NCBI GenBank assembly: GCA_028872015.1
Contig: JAGWLO010000026.1
Location: 1-43,584 of the forward strand
Source of the DNA: Burkholderiales bacterium
Lineage (GTDB): Bacteria; Pseudomonadota; Gammaproteobacteria; Burkholderiales; Burkholderiaceae_C
Direction: 5' to 3'
DNA length: 43,584 nucleotides
The notes under the pieces are model-generated. The model was not told the DNA's origin. It did no database searches and was given only the letters and a program-made list of their open reading frames with translations. A program made the translations under genes and the position numbers. Shown one piece after another: positions 17,457 to 25,666 of the stretch (positions are counted from its first letter, which is position 1; every line of letters starts with the position of its first letter).

Positions 17457-18976
17457 CGCAGGTCACGCTCAGCCTGGTCTCGCACACCAACGTCGGCAAG
17501 ACCACGCTCGCGCGCACGCTGCTGGGCCACGACATCGGCGAGGTGCGCGACGCTCCGCACGTGACCGAGTCCGCGAGCGCATACGACCTCGTCACCAGCC
17601 CCGCCGGCGACGTGCTGCGGCTGTGGGACACGCCCGGCTTCGGCGACAGCGTGCGCCTGGTGCGGCGCATGCAGCAGAGCGGCCAGCCGCTGGGCTGGCT
17701 GCTCAGCGAGGTGTGGGACCGCTGGCGCGACCGCGCCTTCTGGGCCACCCAGCGCGCACTGCGCCATGCCCAGGCCGAGAGCGATGTCGTGCTGTACCTC
17801 GTCAACGCCGCCGAGCCGCCGGCCGCGGCCGCCTACGTCGAGCCCGAGATGGATCTGCTGGCCTGGTTGGGCAAGCCGGTGCTGGTGCTGCTGAACCAGC
17901 TGGGGGCACCGCGCGCGCCCGCGCTCGAGGCGGCCGAGGTGGAGGCCTGGCGCGCCCAGCTCGTGCGCTGGCCGGGCGTCAAGGCGGTGCTGCCGATGGA
18001 TGCGTTTGCGCGCTGCTGGGTGCACGAGGCGACGCTGCTGCACGCGGTGCAGGGCGTGCTCGCGGGCGAGCCGGCAGCGGCCATGGGGCGGCTGGCCGCG
18101 GCCTGGCGAGCGGAGCGCGAGGCCACCTTCGCCGCCTCGATGCAGGCCCTGGCCGAAAGTCTGGCGCGCATGGCGCTGGCGCGGGTGGAGGTGGACGGCG
18201 AGGCGGGCCTGGGCGAGCGCCTGCGCCGCGTCGGCGCGGCGCTGGTGGCGCGCGGTGCGGCCGAGGCCGGGGCCGCGGTCGACAACAGCCCCGCGGGCCA
18301 GGCGCAGCGCCGGCTCGAGCAGGCCCTGGACGCCGAGGGGCGCGCCAGCCTGGCGCGGCTGATCGCGCTGCACGGCCTGCAGGGCCAGGCGCAGGGCGAG
18401 ATCCTGCAGCGCGTGGCCAGGCAGTTCGAGGTCCACCAGCGCCTGCCCGAGGGCCGCGCCGCGATCCTGGGCGGCGCGCTCACCGGCGCCGTGGCCGGGC
18501 TCAAGGCCGACATCGTCAGCGGCGGCCTCACGATGGGCGGCGGCCTGCTCGCTGGCGGGCTGCTGGGCGCACTGGGTGCGGCCGGCCTGGCGCGCGGCAT
18601 CAACCTCGTGCGCGGCACCGGCCGCAGCTGGGTCGCCTGGCGCGACGAAGCCCTGGACGCCGCGGTGCAGGCTGCGCTGCTGCGCTACCTGGCGGTGGCG
18701 CATTTCGGCCGCGGCCGCGGCCTGTGGGACCAGGGCGAGGCGCCGCCGCATTGGCGCCAGACGGTGGCCGAGGCGCTGGCGCCGCAGGCCGCGGCCCTGC
18801 AGGCGCTGTGGCGCAGCCGGCCGCAGCGCCTGGACGGCGATGCGCCCGGCCTGGCGCAGGCGCTGCAGCCCCTGCTGGCGCAGGCCGCGCGCGAGACGCT
18901 GCACCGGCTGTACCCGCAGGCCGCGGCGCAGCCGGGCACGTCGCCATCGATGTCAGCGCCGCAGCACGCCACCTAG
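17453..18976 (+). CDS. DUF3482 GTPase-domain protein
   Basis: This 507-residue protein has an N-terminal Ras-like G domain. The P-loop is SHTNVGKT (10-17, with Ser in place of the usual first Gly), the G3 motif is DTPGFGD (59-65), and LLNQLG stands where NKxD is expected. A helical region follows, and then glycine-rich hydrophobic stretches (about 345-390, including GGLTMGGGLLAGGLLGALG) that could be a membrane hairpin. DUF3482 proteins occur with DUF2868 proteins, here overlapping by four bases. Their function is unknown; the fold recalls stress-related or membrane-remodelling GTPases. The gene ends with Ala-Thr-TAG, and the TAG is shared with a TAGAAT element that precedes liuB. Confidence 0.78.
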   Translation: MTQVTLSLVSHTNVGKTTLARTLLGHDIGEVRDAPHVTESASAYDLVTSPAGDVLRLWDTPGFGDSVRLVRRMQQSGQPLGWLLSEVWDRWRDRAFWATQRALRHAQAESDVVLYLVNAAEPPAAAAYVEPEMDLLAWLGKPVLVLLNQLGAPRAPALEAAEVEAWRAQLVRWPGVKAVLPMDAFARCWVHEATLLHAVQGVLAGEPAAAMGRLAAAWRAEREATFAASMQALAESLARMALARVEVDGEAGLGERLRRVGAALVARGAAEAGAAVDNSPAGQAQRRLEQALDAEGRASLARLIALHGLQGQAQGEILQRVARQFEVHQRLPEGRAAILGGALTGAVAGLKADIVSGGLTMGGGLLAGGLLGALGAAGLARGINLVRGTGRSWVAWRDEALDAAVQAALLRYLAVAHFGRGRGLWDQGEAPPHWRQTVAEALAPQAAALQALWRSRPQRLDGDAPGLAQALQPLLAQAARETLHRLYPQAAAQPGTSPSMSAPQHAT

Positions 18977-18979
18977 AAT
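18974..18979 (+). promoter_or_regulatory. Putative -10 element of the liuBCDE operon
   Basis: TAGAAT begins in the stop codon of the DUF3482 gene and lies about seven bases before the LiuR-like operator. A start of transcription near 18986 would fall inside that operator, as expected for a repressed promoter. No clear -35 is seen. Confidence 0.5.
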
Positions 18980-18985
18980 CGACGC

Positions 18986-18999
18986 TGACGTAAACGTCA
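18986..18999. promoter_or_regulatory. LiuR operator upstream of liuB
   Basis: TGACGT-AA-ACGTCA is an inverted repeat with 6-bp arms. It shares the 12-mer ACGTAAACGTCA with the site upstream of liuR (9436-9447). It lies 29 bases before the liuB start and just after a TAGAAT hexamer, so binding should block transcription of liuBCDE. Confidence 0.75.
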
Positions 19000-19016
19000 A
19001 CCGCGCCGGCCCGATT

Positions 19017-19020
19017 GGAG
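19017..19020 (+). promoter_or_regulatory. Shine-Dalgarno supporting a TTG start for liuB
   Basis: GGAG lies seven bases before the TTG at 19028. The next in-frame ATG, about 20 codons later, would remove conserved N-terminal sequence, so the TTG is taken as the start. Confidence 0.6.
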
Positions 19021-19027
19021 ACCGTTC

Positions 19028-20638
19028 TTGCCCACGCTCGCGTCCCAGCTCGACCCCCGCTCCGCCGACTTCCGGGCCAGCGCGGCGCAGATGCGGCGTC
19101 TGGTCGACGACCTGAACGCGAAGCTGGCGCAGATCGCGCAGGGCGGCGGCGAGGCGGCGCGGGCGCGCCACACCGCACGCGGCAAGCTGCTGCCGCGCGA
19201 ACGCGTCGAGATGCTGCTCGACCCCGACACGCCCTTCCTCGAGATCGCGCCGCTGGCCGCGCTCGACCTCTACGACAACGCCGCGCCGGGCGCCGGCCTG
19301 ATCGCCGGCATCGGCCGCGTCAGCGGCGTCGAGTGCCTGATCGTGTGCAACGACGCCACGGTCAAGGGCGGCACCTACTACCCGCTGACGGTGAAGAAGC
19401 ACCTGCGGGCGCAGGAGATCGCGGCCCAGAACCGGCTGCCCTGCCTCTACCTGGTCGACAGCGGCGGCGCCAACCTGCCGAACCAGGACGAGGTCTTCCC
19501 AGACCGCGAGCACTTCGGCCGCATCTTCTACAACCAGGCCAACCTCAGCGCCCAGGGCGTGCCGCAGATCGCGGTCGTGATGGGCTCGTGCACCGCCGGC
19601 GGCGCCTACGTGCCGGCCATGAGCGACGAGGCCATCATCGTCAGGAACCAGGGCACGATCTTCCTCGGCGGCCCGCCGCTGGTGAAGGCCGCGACCGGCG
19701 AGGTCGTCAGCGCCGAGGACCTGGGCGGCGGCGACGTGCACACGCGGCTGTCGGGCGTGGCCGACCACCTCGCCGAGAACGACCTGCATGCGCTGGCGCT
19801 GGCGCGCGCCGCGGTGGCCAACCTCAACTGGCGCAAGCCGGCGCCACTGCGGCTGGTGCCGCCGCGGCCGCCGAAGCACGACCCGGCCGAGCTGCACGGC
19901 ATCATCCCGGTCGACCCGCGCAAGCCCTTCGACGTGCACGAGGTCATCGCACGCATCGTCGACGGCAGCGATTTCGACGAGTTCAAGGCCCGTTTCGGGC
20001 CGTCGCTGGTCACCGGCTTCGCGCACCTCGAAGGCATGCCCGTGGGCATCGTCGCCAACAACGGCATCCTGTTTTCCGAGAGCGCGATGAAGGCCGCCCA
20101 CTTCATCGAGCTGTGCTGCCAGCGCCGCGTGCCGCTGGTCTTCCTGCAGAACATCACCGGCTTCATGGTCGGCCGCAAGGTCGAGACCGAGGGCATCGCC
20201 AAGCATGGCGCGAAGATGGTCACGGCCGTCGCCACGGCCACGGTGCCCAAGTTCACGGTCATCATCGGCGGCAGCTTCGGCGCCGGCAACTACGGCATGT
20301 GCGGCCGCGCCTACAGCCCGCGCTTCCTGTGGATGTGGCCGAACGCGCGCATCGGCGTGATGGGCGGCGAGCAGGCCGCCAGCGTGCTGGCCACCGTCAA
20401 GCGCGACGGCATCGAGGGCAAGGGGGGGCAGTGGAGCGCCGCCGACGAGGCGGCCTTCAAGCAGCCCATCCTCGACCAGTTCGCACAGCAGGCGCACCCG
20501 TACTACGCCAGCGCGCGGCTGTGGGACGACGGCGTGATCGACCCCGCCGACACGCGCCGCGTGCTCGCGCTGGGCCTGAGCGCGAGCCTGAACGCGCCGA
20601 TCCCCGAGCGGCCGCAGTTCGGCGTCTTCCGGATGTGA
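19028..20638 (+). CDS. liuB: Methylcrotonyl-CoA carboxylase beta (carboxyltransferase) subunit
   Basis: LiuB transfers the carboxyl group from biotin on LiuD to 3-methylcrotonyl-CoA, giving 3-methylglutaconyl-CoA. With the TTG start the protein has 536 residues, the normal length. Carboxyltransferase motifs are present: [48 protein letters not shown], the [10 protein letters not shown] segment, [20 protein letters not shown] and [22 protein letters not shown] and NITGFMVG are typical of methylcrotonyl-CoA rather than propionyl-CoA carboxylases. It is the first gene of the liuBCDE operon, after the second LiuR-like operator, and the only clear TTG start in the window. Confidence 0.95.
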   Translation: MPTLASQLDPRSADFRASAAQMRRLVDDLNAKLAQIAQGGGEAARARHTARGKLLPRERVEMLLDPDTPFLEIAPLAALDLYDNAAPGAGLIAGIGRVSGVECLIVCNDATVKGGTYYPLTVKKHLRAQEIAAQNRLPCLYLVDSGGANLPNQDEVFPDREHFGRIFYNQANLSAQGVPQIAVVMGSCTAGGAYVPAMSDEAIIVRNQGTIFLGGPPLVKAATGEVVSAEDLGGGDVHTRLSGVADHLAENDLHALALARAAVANLNWRKPAPLRLVPPRPPKHDPAELHGIIPVDPRKPFDVHEVIARIVDGSDFDEFKARFGPSLVTGFAHLEGMPVGIVANNGILFSESAMKAAHFIELCCQRRVPLVFLQNITGFMVGRKVETEGIAKHGAKMVTAVATATVPKFTVIIGGSFGAGNYGMCGRAYSPRFLWMWPNARIGVMGGEQAASVLATVKRDGIEGKGGQWSAADEAAFKQPILDQFAQQAHPYYASARLWDDGVIDPADTRRVLALGLSASLNAPIPERPQFGVFRM

Positions 20639-20643
20639 GCGCG

Positions 20644-21426
20644 ATGGCTGCGACGCTCGAGATCCTGCGCCCCTCGGCCCACGTGGCCGCGGTCTGGCTG
20701 AACCGGCCCGAGGTGCGCAACGCCTTCAACGAGGGCCTGATCGCCGAGCTCACCGGGGCCTTCCGCACGCTGGGCGCCGACCCGGCGCTGCGCGCGATCG
20801 TGCTTGGCGGCCGCGGCAAGGCCTTCTGCGCCGGCGCCGACCTGTCGTGGATGCGCGCGATGGCCGGCTACAGCTGGGAACAGAACCAGGCCGATGCCTC
20901 GGCGCTGGCCGAGATGCTGTGGACGATCTGGCGCTGTCCGCTGCCGGTGGTGGGTCGCGTGCACGGCGATTGCTACGCCGGCGGCGTCGGGTTGGCCGCC
21001 GTCTGCGACGTGCTCGTCGCCGCCGAGGGGGTGCAGTTCTGCCTCAGCGAGGCGAAGCTGGGCCTGCTGCCGGCGACCATCGGCCCCTATGTCGTGCGCG
21101 CCCTGGGCGAGCAGGCGGCGCGGCGCTACTTCGTCACGGCCGAGCGCTTCTCGGCCGCGCGCGCGCTGGCGCTGGGCTTGGTCCACGAATGCGTGCCTGC
21201 CGAGGCGCTCGACGCCCGGGTGGCCGAGATCGTCGCCGCCATCGTCGCCAACGGCCCGGCCGCGGTGCAGGCCTGCAAGGCGCTGGTGCAGGACGTGGCG
21301 GGCCGGCCGATCGATGCCGCGCTCCGCGCCGAGACCGCGCGCCGCATCGCCGACATCCGCGCCAGCGACGAGGGCCGCGAGGGCGTGGCCGCCTTCCTCG
21401 CCAAGCGCGAGCCGGGCTGGCGATGA
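20644..21426 (+). CDS. liuC: Methylglutaconyl-CoA hydratase (enoyl-CoA hydratase family)
   Basis: This crotonase-fold enzyme, 260 residues, hydrates 3-methylglutaconyl-CoA to HMG-CoA. The CoA/oxyanion segments are GKAFCAGADLSWM and CYAGGVGLAAVCD. The catalytic Glu lies in FCLSEAKLGLLPATIGPYV. The first of the two Glu residues used by classical enoyl-CoA hydratases is replaced by Gly (AGGVGLA where GGCELA is usual). As far as I recall this is normal for LiuC-type enzymes. The gene starts five bases after the liuB stop, so translation is probably coupled. The product is used by LiuE. Confidence 0.92.
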   Translation: MAATLEILRPSAHVAAVWLNRPEVRNAFNEGLIAELTGAFRTLGADPALRAIVLGGRGKAFCAGADLSWMRAMAGYSWEQNQADASALAEMLWTIWRCPLPVVGRVHGDCYAGGVGLAAVCDVLVAAEGVQFCLSEAKLGLLPATIGPYVVRALGEQAARRYFVTAERFSAARALALGLVHECVPAEALDARVAEIVAAIVANGPAAVQACKALVQDVAGRPIDAALRAETARRIADIRASDEGREGVAAFLAKREPGWR

Positions 21427-21463
21427 ACGGCGCAGCGAACGGCAACCCGGCCGCGGAGCCTCC

Positions 21464-23485
21464 ATGTTCGACAAGATCCTGATCGCCAACCGCGGCGAAA
21501 TCGCGTGCCGCGTCGCTGCCACCGCGCGCCGCCTGGGCATCCGCACCGTCGCCGTCCATTCCGAGGCCGATGCCGACGCGAAGCATGTCCACGCCTGCGA
21601 CGAGGCGGTGGCCATCGGCGCGAGCCCGCCGCGCGAGAGCTACCTGCAGTGGCAGCGCATCGTCGATGCCGCGCTGGCCACCGGCGCCCAGGCGGTGCAT
21701 CCGGGCTACGGCTTCCTGAGCGAGAACGAGGCCTTCGCCCGCGCCTGCGCCGCTGCGGGGCTCGTGTTCATCGGCCCGCCGCCGGCAGCGATCGCCGCGA
21801 TGGGCAGCAAGTCCGCCGCGAAGGCGCTGATGGCGCGGGCCGGCGTGCCGCTGGTGCCGGGCTACCACGGCGCCGACAACGACCCGGCGCGGCTCGCGGC
21901 CGAGGCGGCGGCGATCGGCTTTCCGGTGCTGATCAAGGCCAGTGCCGGCGGCGGCGGCAAGGGCATGCGGCGGGTCGACCGGGCCGAGGACTTCGCCGCC
22001 GCGCTGGCCTCGTGCCAGCGCGAGGCGCGGGCCAGCTTCGGCGACGACCAGGTGCTGGTCGAGCGCTACGTGACGCGGCCGCGGCACATCGAGATCCAGG
22101 TCTTCGCCGATGCCCACGGCCACTGCATCCACCTGTTCGAGCGCGACTGCTCGGTGCAGCGGCGGCACCAGAAGGTGCTCGAGGAAGCGCCGGCGCCGGG
22201 CATGAGCGCGGCGCGCCGGGCCGAGATGGGCGCGGCCGCGGTGGCCGCCGCGCAGGCGGTGGGCTACGTCGGCGCCGGCACGGTGGAATTCATTGCCGAG
22301 GAGCAGGGCGACGGCGACCTGCGCTTCTACTTCATGGAGATGAACACGCGGCTGCAGGTCGAGCACCCGGTGACCGAGGCCATCACCGGCCTGGACCTCG
22401 TCGAGTGGCAGCTGCGCGTGGCCGCCGGCGAGCCGCTGCCGCGGCGCCAGGACGAACTCGCGATCCGCGGCCATGCGATCGAGGCCCGCCTCTGCGCCGA
22501 GAACCCCGACGCCAACTTCATGCCCGCCACCGGCGTGCTGCAGGTCGCGCGCTGGCCCGCGCATGTCGCCTTCGAGCGCAGCGAGCGCCTGCCGCGGGTC
22601 GACAGCGGCATCCGCGAGGGCGACGCGATCACGCCGTTCTACGACTCGATGATCGCCAAGCTCATCGTCTGGGGCGAGACCCGGGTGCAGGCGCTGGCGC
22701 GGCTGGACGCGGCGCTGCGCGACACCCACCTGATGGGACCGGCGACCAACGTCGCCTTCCTGCGCCGGGTCGTGCGCAGCCACGCCTTCGCCAGCGCCGA
22801 CCTCGACACCGCGCTGATCGAGCGCGAGCGCGCGGCGCTGTTCGAGGCGCCGCCGCTGGCCGCCGAGATCGCCGCCGCCGCCGTCGCGGCGCAGGTGCTC
22901 GCGAGCGAGGCGGCGCAGGAGGACACCGACCCCTGGTCCAAGCGCGACGGCTGGCGGCTGCACGGCGGCGCGCGCCGGCGTCTGAGCCTGCGGCTGCGGC
23001 AGCAGGAGCTCACGGTGCTGATCGAGCGCCAGCACGACGGCAGCAGCGTGCTGCAGATCGGCGAACAGCGCTGGCCCTTCGGCGCGCAGCCGCTGGCGGG
23101 CGCCGGCGGCGAGGCCCGCTTCGACCTGCGGCTGGGCGCGCGCCGGCTCGCGGTCACGGTGCACGTGCGCGGCGAGCGCTACGCGGTGCATGGCGACGAA
23201 GGCAGCGCCGAGCTGATCGAGTTCGACCCCATCGCCCACGCCGGCGACGCCGCGGGCGGGGAAGGCGGCCTGGTGGCGCCGATGCCGGGCAAGCTGGTGG
23301 CCTTGCTGGTGCAGGTCGGCGAGGCCGTGCGGCGCGGCCAGGCGCTGGCGGTGATGGAGGCGATGAAGATGGAGCACACCATCGTCGCGCCGCGCGACGG
23401 CGTGGTCGAGGCCCTGCCGCACGCCGCGGGCGAGCAGGTCGCCGAAGGCGCCGAGCTGCTGCGGCTCGCGCCCCAGGCCGTGTAA
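21464..23485 (+). CDS. liuD: Methylcrotonyl-CoA carboxylase alpha (biotin carboxylase/biotin carrier) subunit
   Basis: This 673-residue biotin-dependent subunit carboxylates its own biotin with bicarbonate and ATP. The biotin carboxylase domain spans about 1-445: KILIANRGEIACRV, HPGYGFLSENEAFA, the ATP-grasp loop ASAGGGGKGMR, and MEMNTRLQVEHPVTE. The linker region 450-590 docks the beta subunit. The C-terminal biotinyl domain has PMPGKLVALL and the biotinylated lysine K635 in MEAMKMEH. The gene lies 37 bases after liuC. A carbonic anhydrase gene earlier in the locus could feed it bicarbonate. Confidence 0.95.
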   Translation: MFDKILIANRGEIACRVAATARRLGIRTVAVHSEADADAKHVHACDEAVAIGASPPRESYLQWQRIVDAALATGAQAVHPGYGFLSENEAFARACAAAGLVFIGPPPAAIAAMGSKSAAKALMARAGVPLVPGYHGADNDPARLAAEAAAIGFPVLIKASAGGGGKGMRRVDRAEDFAAALASCQREARASFGDDQVLVERYVTRPRHIEIQVFADAHGHCIHLFERDCSVQRRHQKVLEEAPAPGMSAARRAEMGAAAVAAAQAVGYVGAGTVEFIAEEQGDGDLRFYFMEMNTRLQVEHPVTEAITGLDLVEWQLRVAAGEPLPRRQDELAIRGHAIEARLCAENPDANFMPATGVLQVARWPAHVAFERSERLPRVDSGIREGDAITPFYDSMIAKLIVWGETRVQALARLDAALRDTHLMGPATNVAFLRRVVRSHAFASADLDTALIERERAALFEAPPLAAEIAAAAVAAQVLASEAAQEDTDPWSKRDGWRLHGGARRRLSLRLRQQELTVLIERQHDGSSVLQIGEQRWPFGAQPLAGAGGEARFDLRLGARRLAVTVHVRGERYAVHGDEGSAELIEFDPIAHAGDAAGGEGGLVAPMPGKLVALLVQVGEAVRRGQALAVMEAMKMEHTIVAPRDGVVEALPHAAGEQVAEGAELLRLAPQAV

Positions 23486-23510
23486 CCTGGCGGGCCGACG
23501 GCACCCCACC

Positions 23511-24434
23511 ATGCGCAGCCTGCCCACCCGCGTCACGCTCGTCGAGGTCGGCCCGCGCGACGGCCTGCAGAACGAGGCCCGGCCGGTCGACGCCGCGCAC
23601 AAGATCGAGCTCGTGCAGCGCCTGCAGGCGGCGGGCTGCCGCGAGATCGAGGTCACCAGCTTCGTGAGCCCGAAATGGGTGCCGCAGATGGCCGACAACG
23701 CCCAGGTGATGGCCGGCATCGTGCGCCAGCCCGGCGTGCGGTATGCGGTGCTGACGCCCAACCTGCAGGGTCTGGAGGCCGCACTGGCGAGCCGCCCCGA
23801 CGAGGTGGTGGTGTTCGGCGCCGCCAGCGAGGCCTTCAGCCGGCGCAACATCAACTGCGGCGTGGCCGAGAGCATCGAGCGCTTCCGCCCCGTGGTGGCC
23901 GCCGCGCACGCGGCCGGACTGAAGGTGCGCGGCGCGATCTCGTGCGCCCTGGGCTGCCCCTACCAGGGCGAGGTCACGCCCGACGAGGTCGAGCACGTGG
24001 TGCGGCTGATGAAGGACATCGGCGTGGACCATTGCGGCATTGCCGACACCATCGGCGTGGGCACGCCGCGGCGGGTGCAGGCGGTGATGGCGCGCGCGCT
24101 GCGCCACTACCCGCCGGTCGAGGTCAGCGGCCATTTCCACGACACCTACGGCCAGGCGCTGGCCAACATCCTGGCCTGCCTGGAGATGGGCTTGCACACC
24201 TTCGATGCCAGCATCGCGGGCCTGGGCGGCTGCCCGTACGCGAAAGGGGCCACCGGCAACGTGGCGACCGAGGACGTGGTGTTCATGTTGCACGGCATGG
24301 GCATCGCCACCGGCATCGACCTCGACGCGCTGGTCGACGCCGGCGCCTACATCAGCGGCGTGCTCGGCCGCGCGCCGGCGTCGCGCGCCGGCAGGGCCCT
24401 GCTGGCCCGGCGCGGCGGGGCCGCCGCCGCATGA
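23511..24434 (+). CDS. liuE: Hydroxymethylglutaryl-CoA lyase
   Basis: This TIM-barrel lyase cleaves HMG-CoA to acetyl-CoA and acetoacetate, the last step of leucine degradation. The 307-residue protein has EVGPRDGLQNE (metal-binding Asp), SGHFHDTYGQALAN (metal-binding His pair) and GLGGCPYAKGATGNVATED with the catalytic Cys. These are the full signature of the family. It follows liuD by 25 bases and overlaps the DUF1289 gene by ATGA. The acetoacetate produced can be activated and cleaved by the thiolase at 13619-14812, although no CoA transferase gene is visible in the window. Confidence 0.95.
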   Translation: MRSLPTRVTLVEVGPRDGLQNEARPVDAAHKIELVQRLQAAGCREIEVTSFVSPKWVPQMADNAQVMAGIVRQPGVRYAVLTPNLQGLEAALASRPDEVVVFGAASEAFSRRNINCGVAESIERFRPVVAAAHAAGLKVRGAISCALGCPYQGEVTPDEVEHVVRLMKDIGVDHCGIADTIGVGTPRRVQAVMARALRHYPPVEVSGHFHDTYGQALANILACLEMGLHTFDASIAGLGGCPYAKGATGNVATEDVVFMLHGMGIATGIDLDALVDAGAYISGVLGRAPASRAGRALLARRGGAAAA

Positions 24435-24661
24435 ACGCCGTCGCGTCGCCCTGCATCGGCGTGTGCCGCATGGACGCGGCCAGCGGCCTGTGCGCGGGCT
24501 GCCTGCGCACGCTGGACGAGATCGCGGCGTGGTCGGTGCTGGACGAATCCGCCCGGCGCGCGGTCTGGCGCGCGCTGGCGCTGCGGCGCGCCGAAGCACG
24601 TCGCCAGGCGGGCCCGGCGGCGGCCCCGGGCCCGTCACCGGGGGTCGGGCCCCGGCCATGA
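24431..24661 (+). CDS. DUF1289 small Cys-rich protein
   Basis: This 76-residue protein has the DUF1289 pattern SPCIGVCRMDAASGLCAGCLRTLDEIAAW. Its four Cys residues probably bind a metal, perhaps zinc or an Fe-S cluster. The C-terminal 20 residues are Pro/Gly-rich. The family function is unknown. It overlaps liuE and the next gene by ATGA at both ends, so it is translated from the liu transcript, although its role in leucine degradation is not evident. Confidence 0.8.
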   Translation: MNAVASPCIGVCRMDAASGLCAGCLRTLDEIAAWSVLDESARRAVWRALALRRAEARRQAGPAAAPGPSPGVGPRP

Positions 24662-25284
24662 AGCGCATCGTCTTCCACTTCGATGTCGTCTCGCCCTACG
24701 CCTGGCTCGCGTTCGAGCGCCTGCCGCAGGTGCTGGAAGGCTGCAGCGTCGAGGTCGAGTACCGGCCGCTGCTGCTGGCCGGGCTGCTGCAGCGCTGGGG
24801 CAACGTCGGGCCGGCCGAGATCGAGCCCAAGCGCGCCTGGACCTTCCGCCACGTGCACTGGCTGGCAGCGCGGCACGGCATCGTGCTGGACACGCCGGCC
24901 TCGCACCCGTTCAACCCGCTGCCCCTGCTGCGGCTGGCGCTGGCCTGCGGGCCGAACCGCCATGTGGTGGAGTCGCTGTTCCGCCATGTCTGGGTCGGGG
25001 GCGCCGAGGCGGACGACGCCGGGCGGCTGGCGGCCCTGGCGGCGCAACTGGCGCCGGTGCGCAGCCCCGACGGCGCCGCGGTCAAGGCCGAACTGCGGCG
25101 CCTGACCGAAGCGGCTGCCGAGGCCGGCATCTTCGGCGTGCCGTCGTTCGAACTCGACGGCCGCGTGTTCTGGGGGCTGGACGCGCTGCCGATGCTGCGC
25201 GAAGCCCTGCTCGGCGGTGCCTGGTTCGACGGCCCGGCCTGGGCCGCCGAAGGCGCGCCCCGGCCGGGCGTGAAGCGGCGCTGA
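24658..25284 (+). CDS. DsbA-family oxidoreductase / 2-hydroxychromene-2-carboxylate isomerase-like protein
   Basis: This 208-residue thioredoxin-fold protein is of the kappa-class glutathione transferase type. The N terminus FHFDVVSPYAWLAFERL has Ser in place of a CxxC, the glutathione-activating position. GIFGVPSFELDGRVFWGLD supplies the cis-Pro loop and C-terminal helix entry. Members isomerise 2-hydroxychromene-2-carboxylate in naphthalene degradation, but most have unknown substrates, and no aromatic pathway genes are nearby. It overlaps the DUF1289 gene by four bases and is the last gene of the plus-strand liu run. The 33 bases before the convergent small gene hold only a weak GC hairpin. 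Confidence 0.85.
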   Translation: MKRIVFHFDVVSPYAWLAFERLPQVLEGCSVEVEYRPLLLAGLLQRWGNVGPAEIEPKRAWTFRHVHWLAARHGIVLDTPASHPFNPLPLLRLALACGPNRHVVESLFRHVWVGGAEADDAGRLAALAAQLAPVRSPDGAAVKAELRRLTEAAAEAGIFGVPSFELDGRVFWGLDALPMLREALLGGAWFDGPAWAAEGAPRPGVKRR

Positions 25285-25317
25285 CGGGGGCCGGGTCGGG
25301 CCGGTCTGCGGCCGGTT

Positions 25318-25521
25318 TCAGGCCGCCGGCAGGCGCCGGGCCTGGATCACGACCACCTGGTCCGGCTGGGCGGTGGTGTTCAGCACCAGCTGCGGGCTGG
25401 CCAGGGCTGGCGCTGACAGCGCCGACGGCGTGGCGAGCTGCTCGAGGCCGGCCATCACGGCCAGGGTGAGCGCGGCGGACAGGCCGAAGGCGGTGGCTTG
25501 GCGGGCGATGGGGCTGGACAT
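25318..25521 (-). CDS. Small exported protein of unknown function
   Basis: This 67-residue product has an N-terminal hydrophobic segment (FGLSAALTLAVMAGL, about 12-26) that could be a signal peptide or anchor. A short Ala/Ser/Pro-rich part follows, ending QPDQVVVIQARRLPAA. Small proteins with such a VVVI-x-R end are common in Burkholderiales, but I know no function. The ATG is preceded by AGGAG on its strand. A TAGAGT hexamer 43 bases upstream (25564-25569) may be its -10, so it may have its own promoter rather than depend on the epimerase gene upstream. Confidence 0.6.
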   Translation of the reverse strand: MSSPIARQATAFGLSAALTLAVMAGLEQLATPSALSAPALASPQLVLNTTAQPDQVVVIQARRLPAA

Positions 25522-25563
25522 GATCGGCTCCTGGTGGCGGTTCGCGAAGATGCGATGGAGCGA

Positions 25564-25569
25564 ACTCTA
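25564..25569 (-). promoter_or_regulatory. Putative -10 element of the small exported protein gene
   Basis: On the minus strand TAGAGT lies 43 bases before the ATG at 25521, in otherwise GC-rich DNA. The 145-base gap (25522-25666) shows no other signal; no -35 hexamer is clear. Confidence 0.35.
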
Positions 25570-25666
25570 GGCAGCCGGCCCCGAGGCGGCGACGCGCTTG
25601 CGACGAAGCGCCGCCCCGCGCGGATCAGGCGCCAGCCGGGGCGATGAAGCAGTGGCCGGTGCCGCT

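Noticed and set aside
25285..25317. A terminator between the isomerase-like gene and the convergent small gene
   Set aside because: Only a five-base GGCCG/CGGCC stem with no T-run is present, too weak to call.
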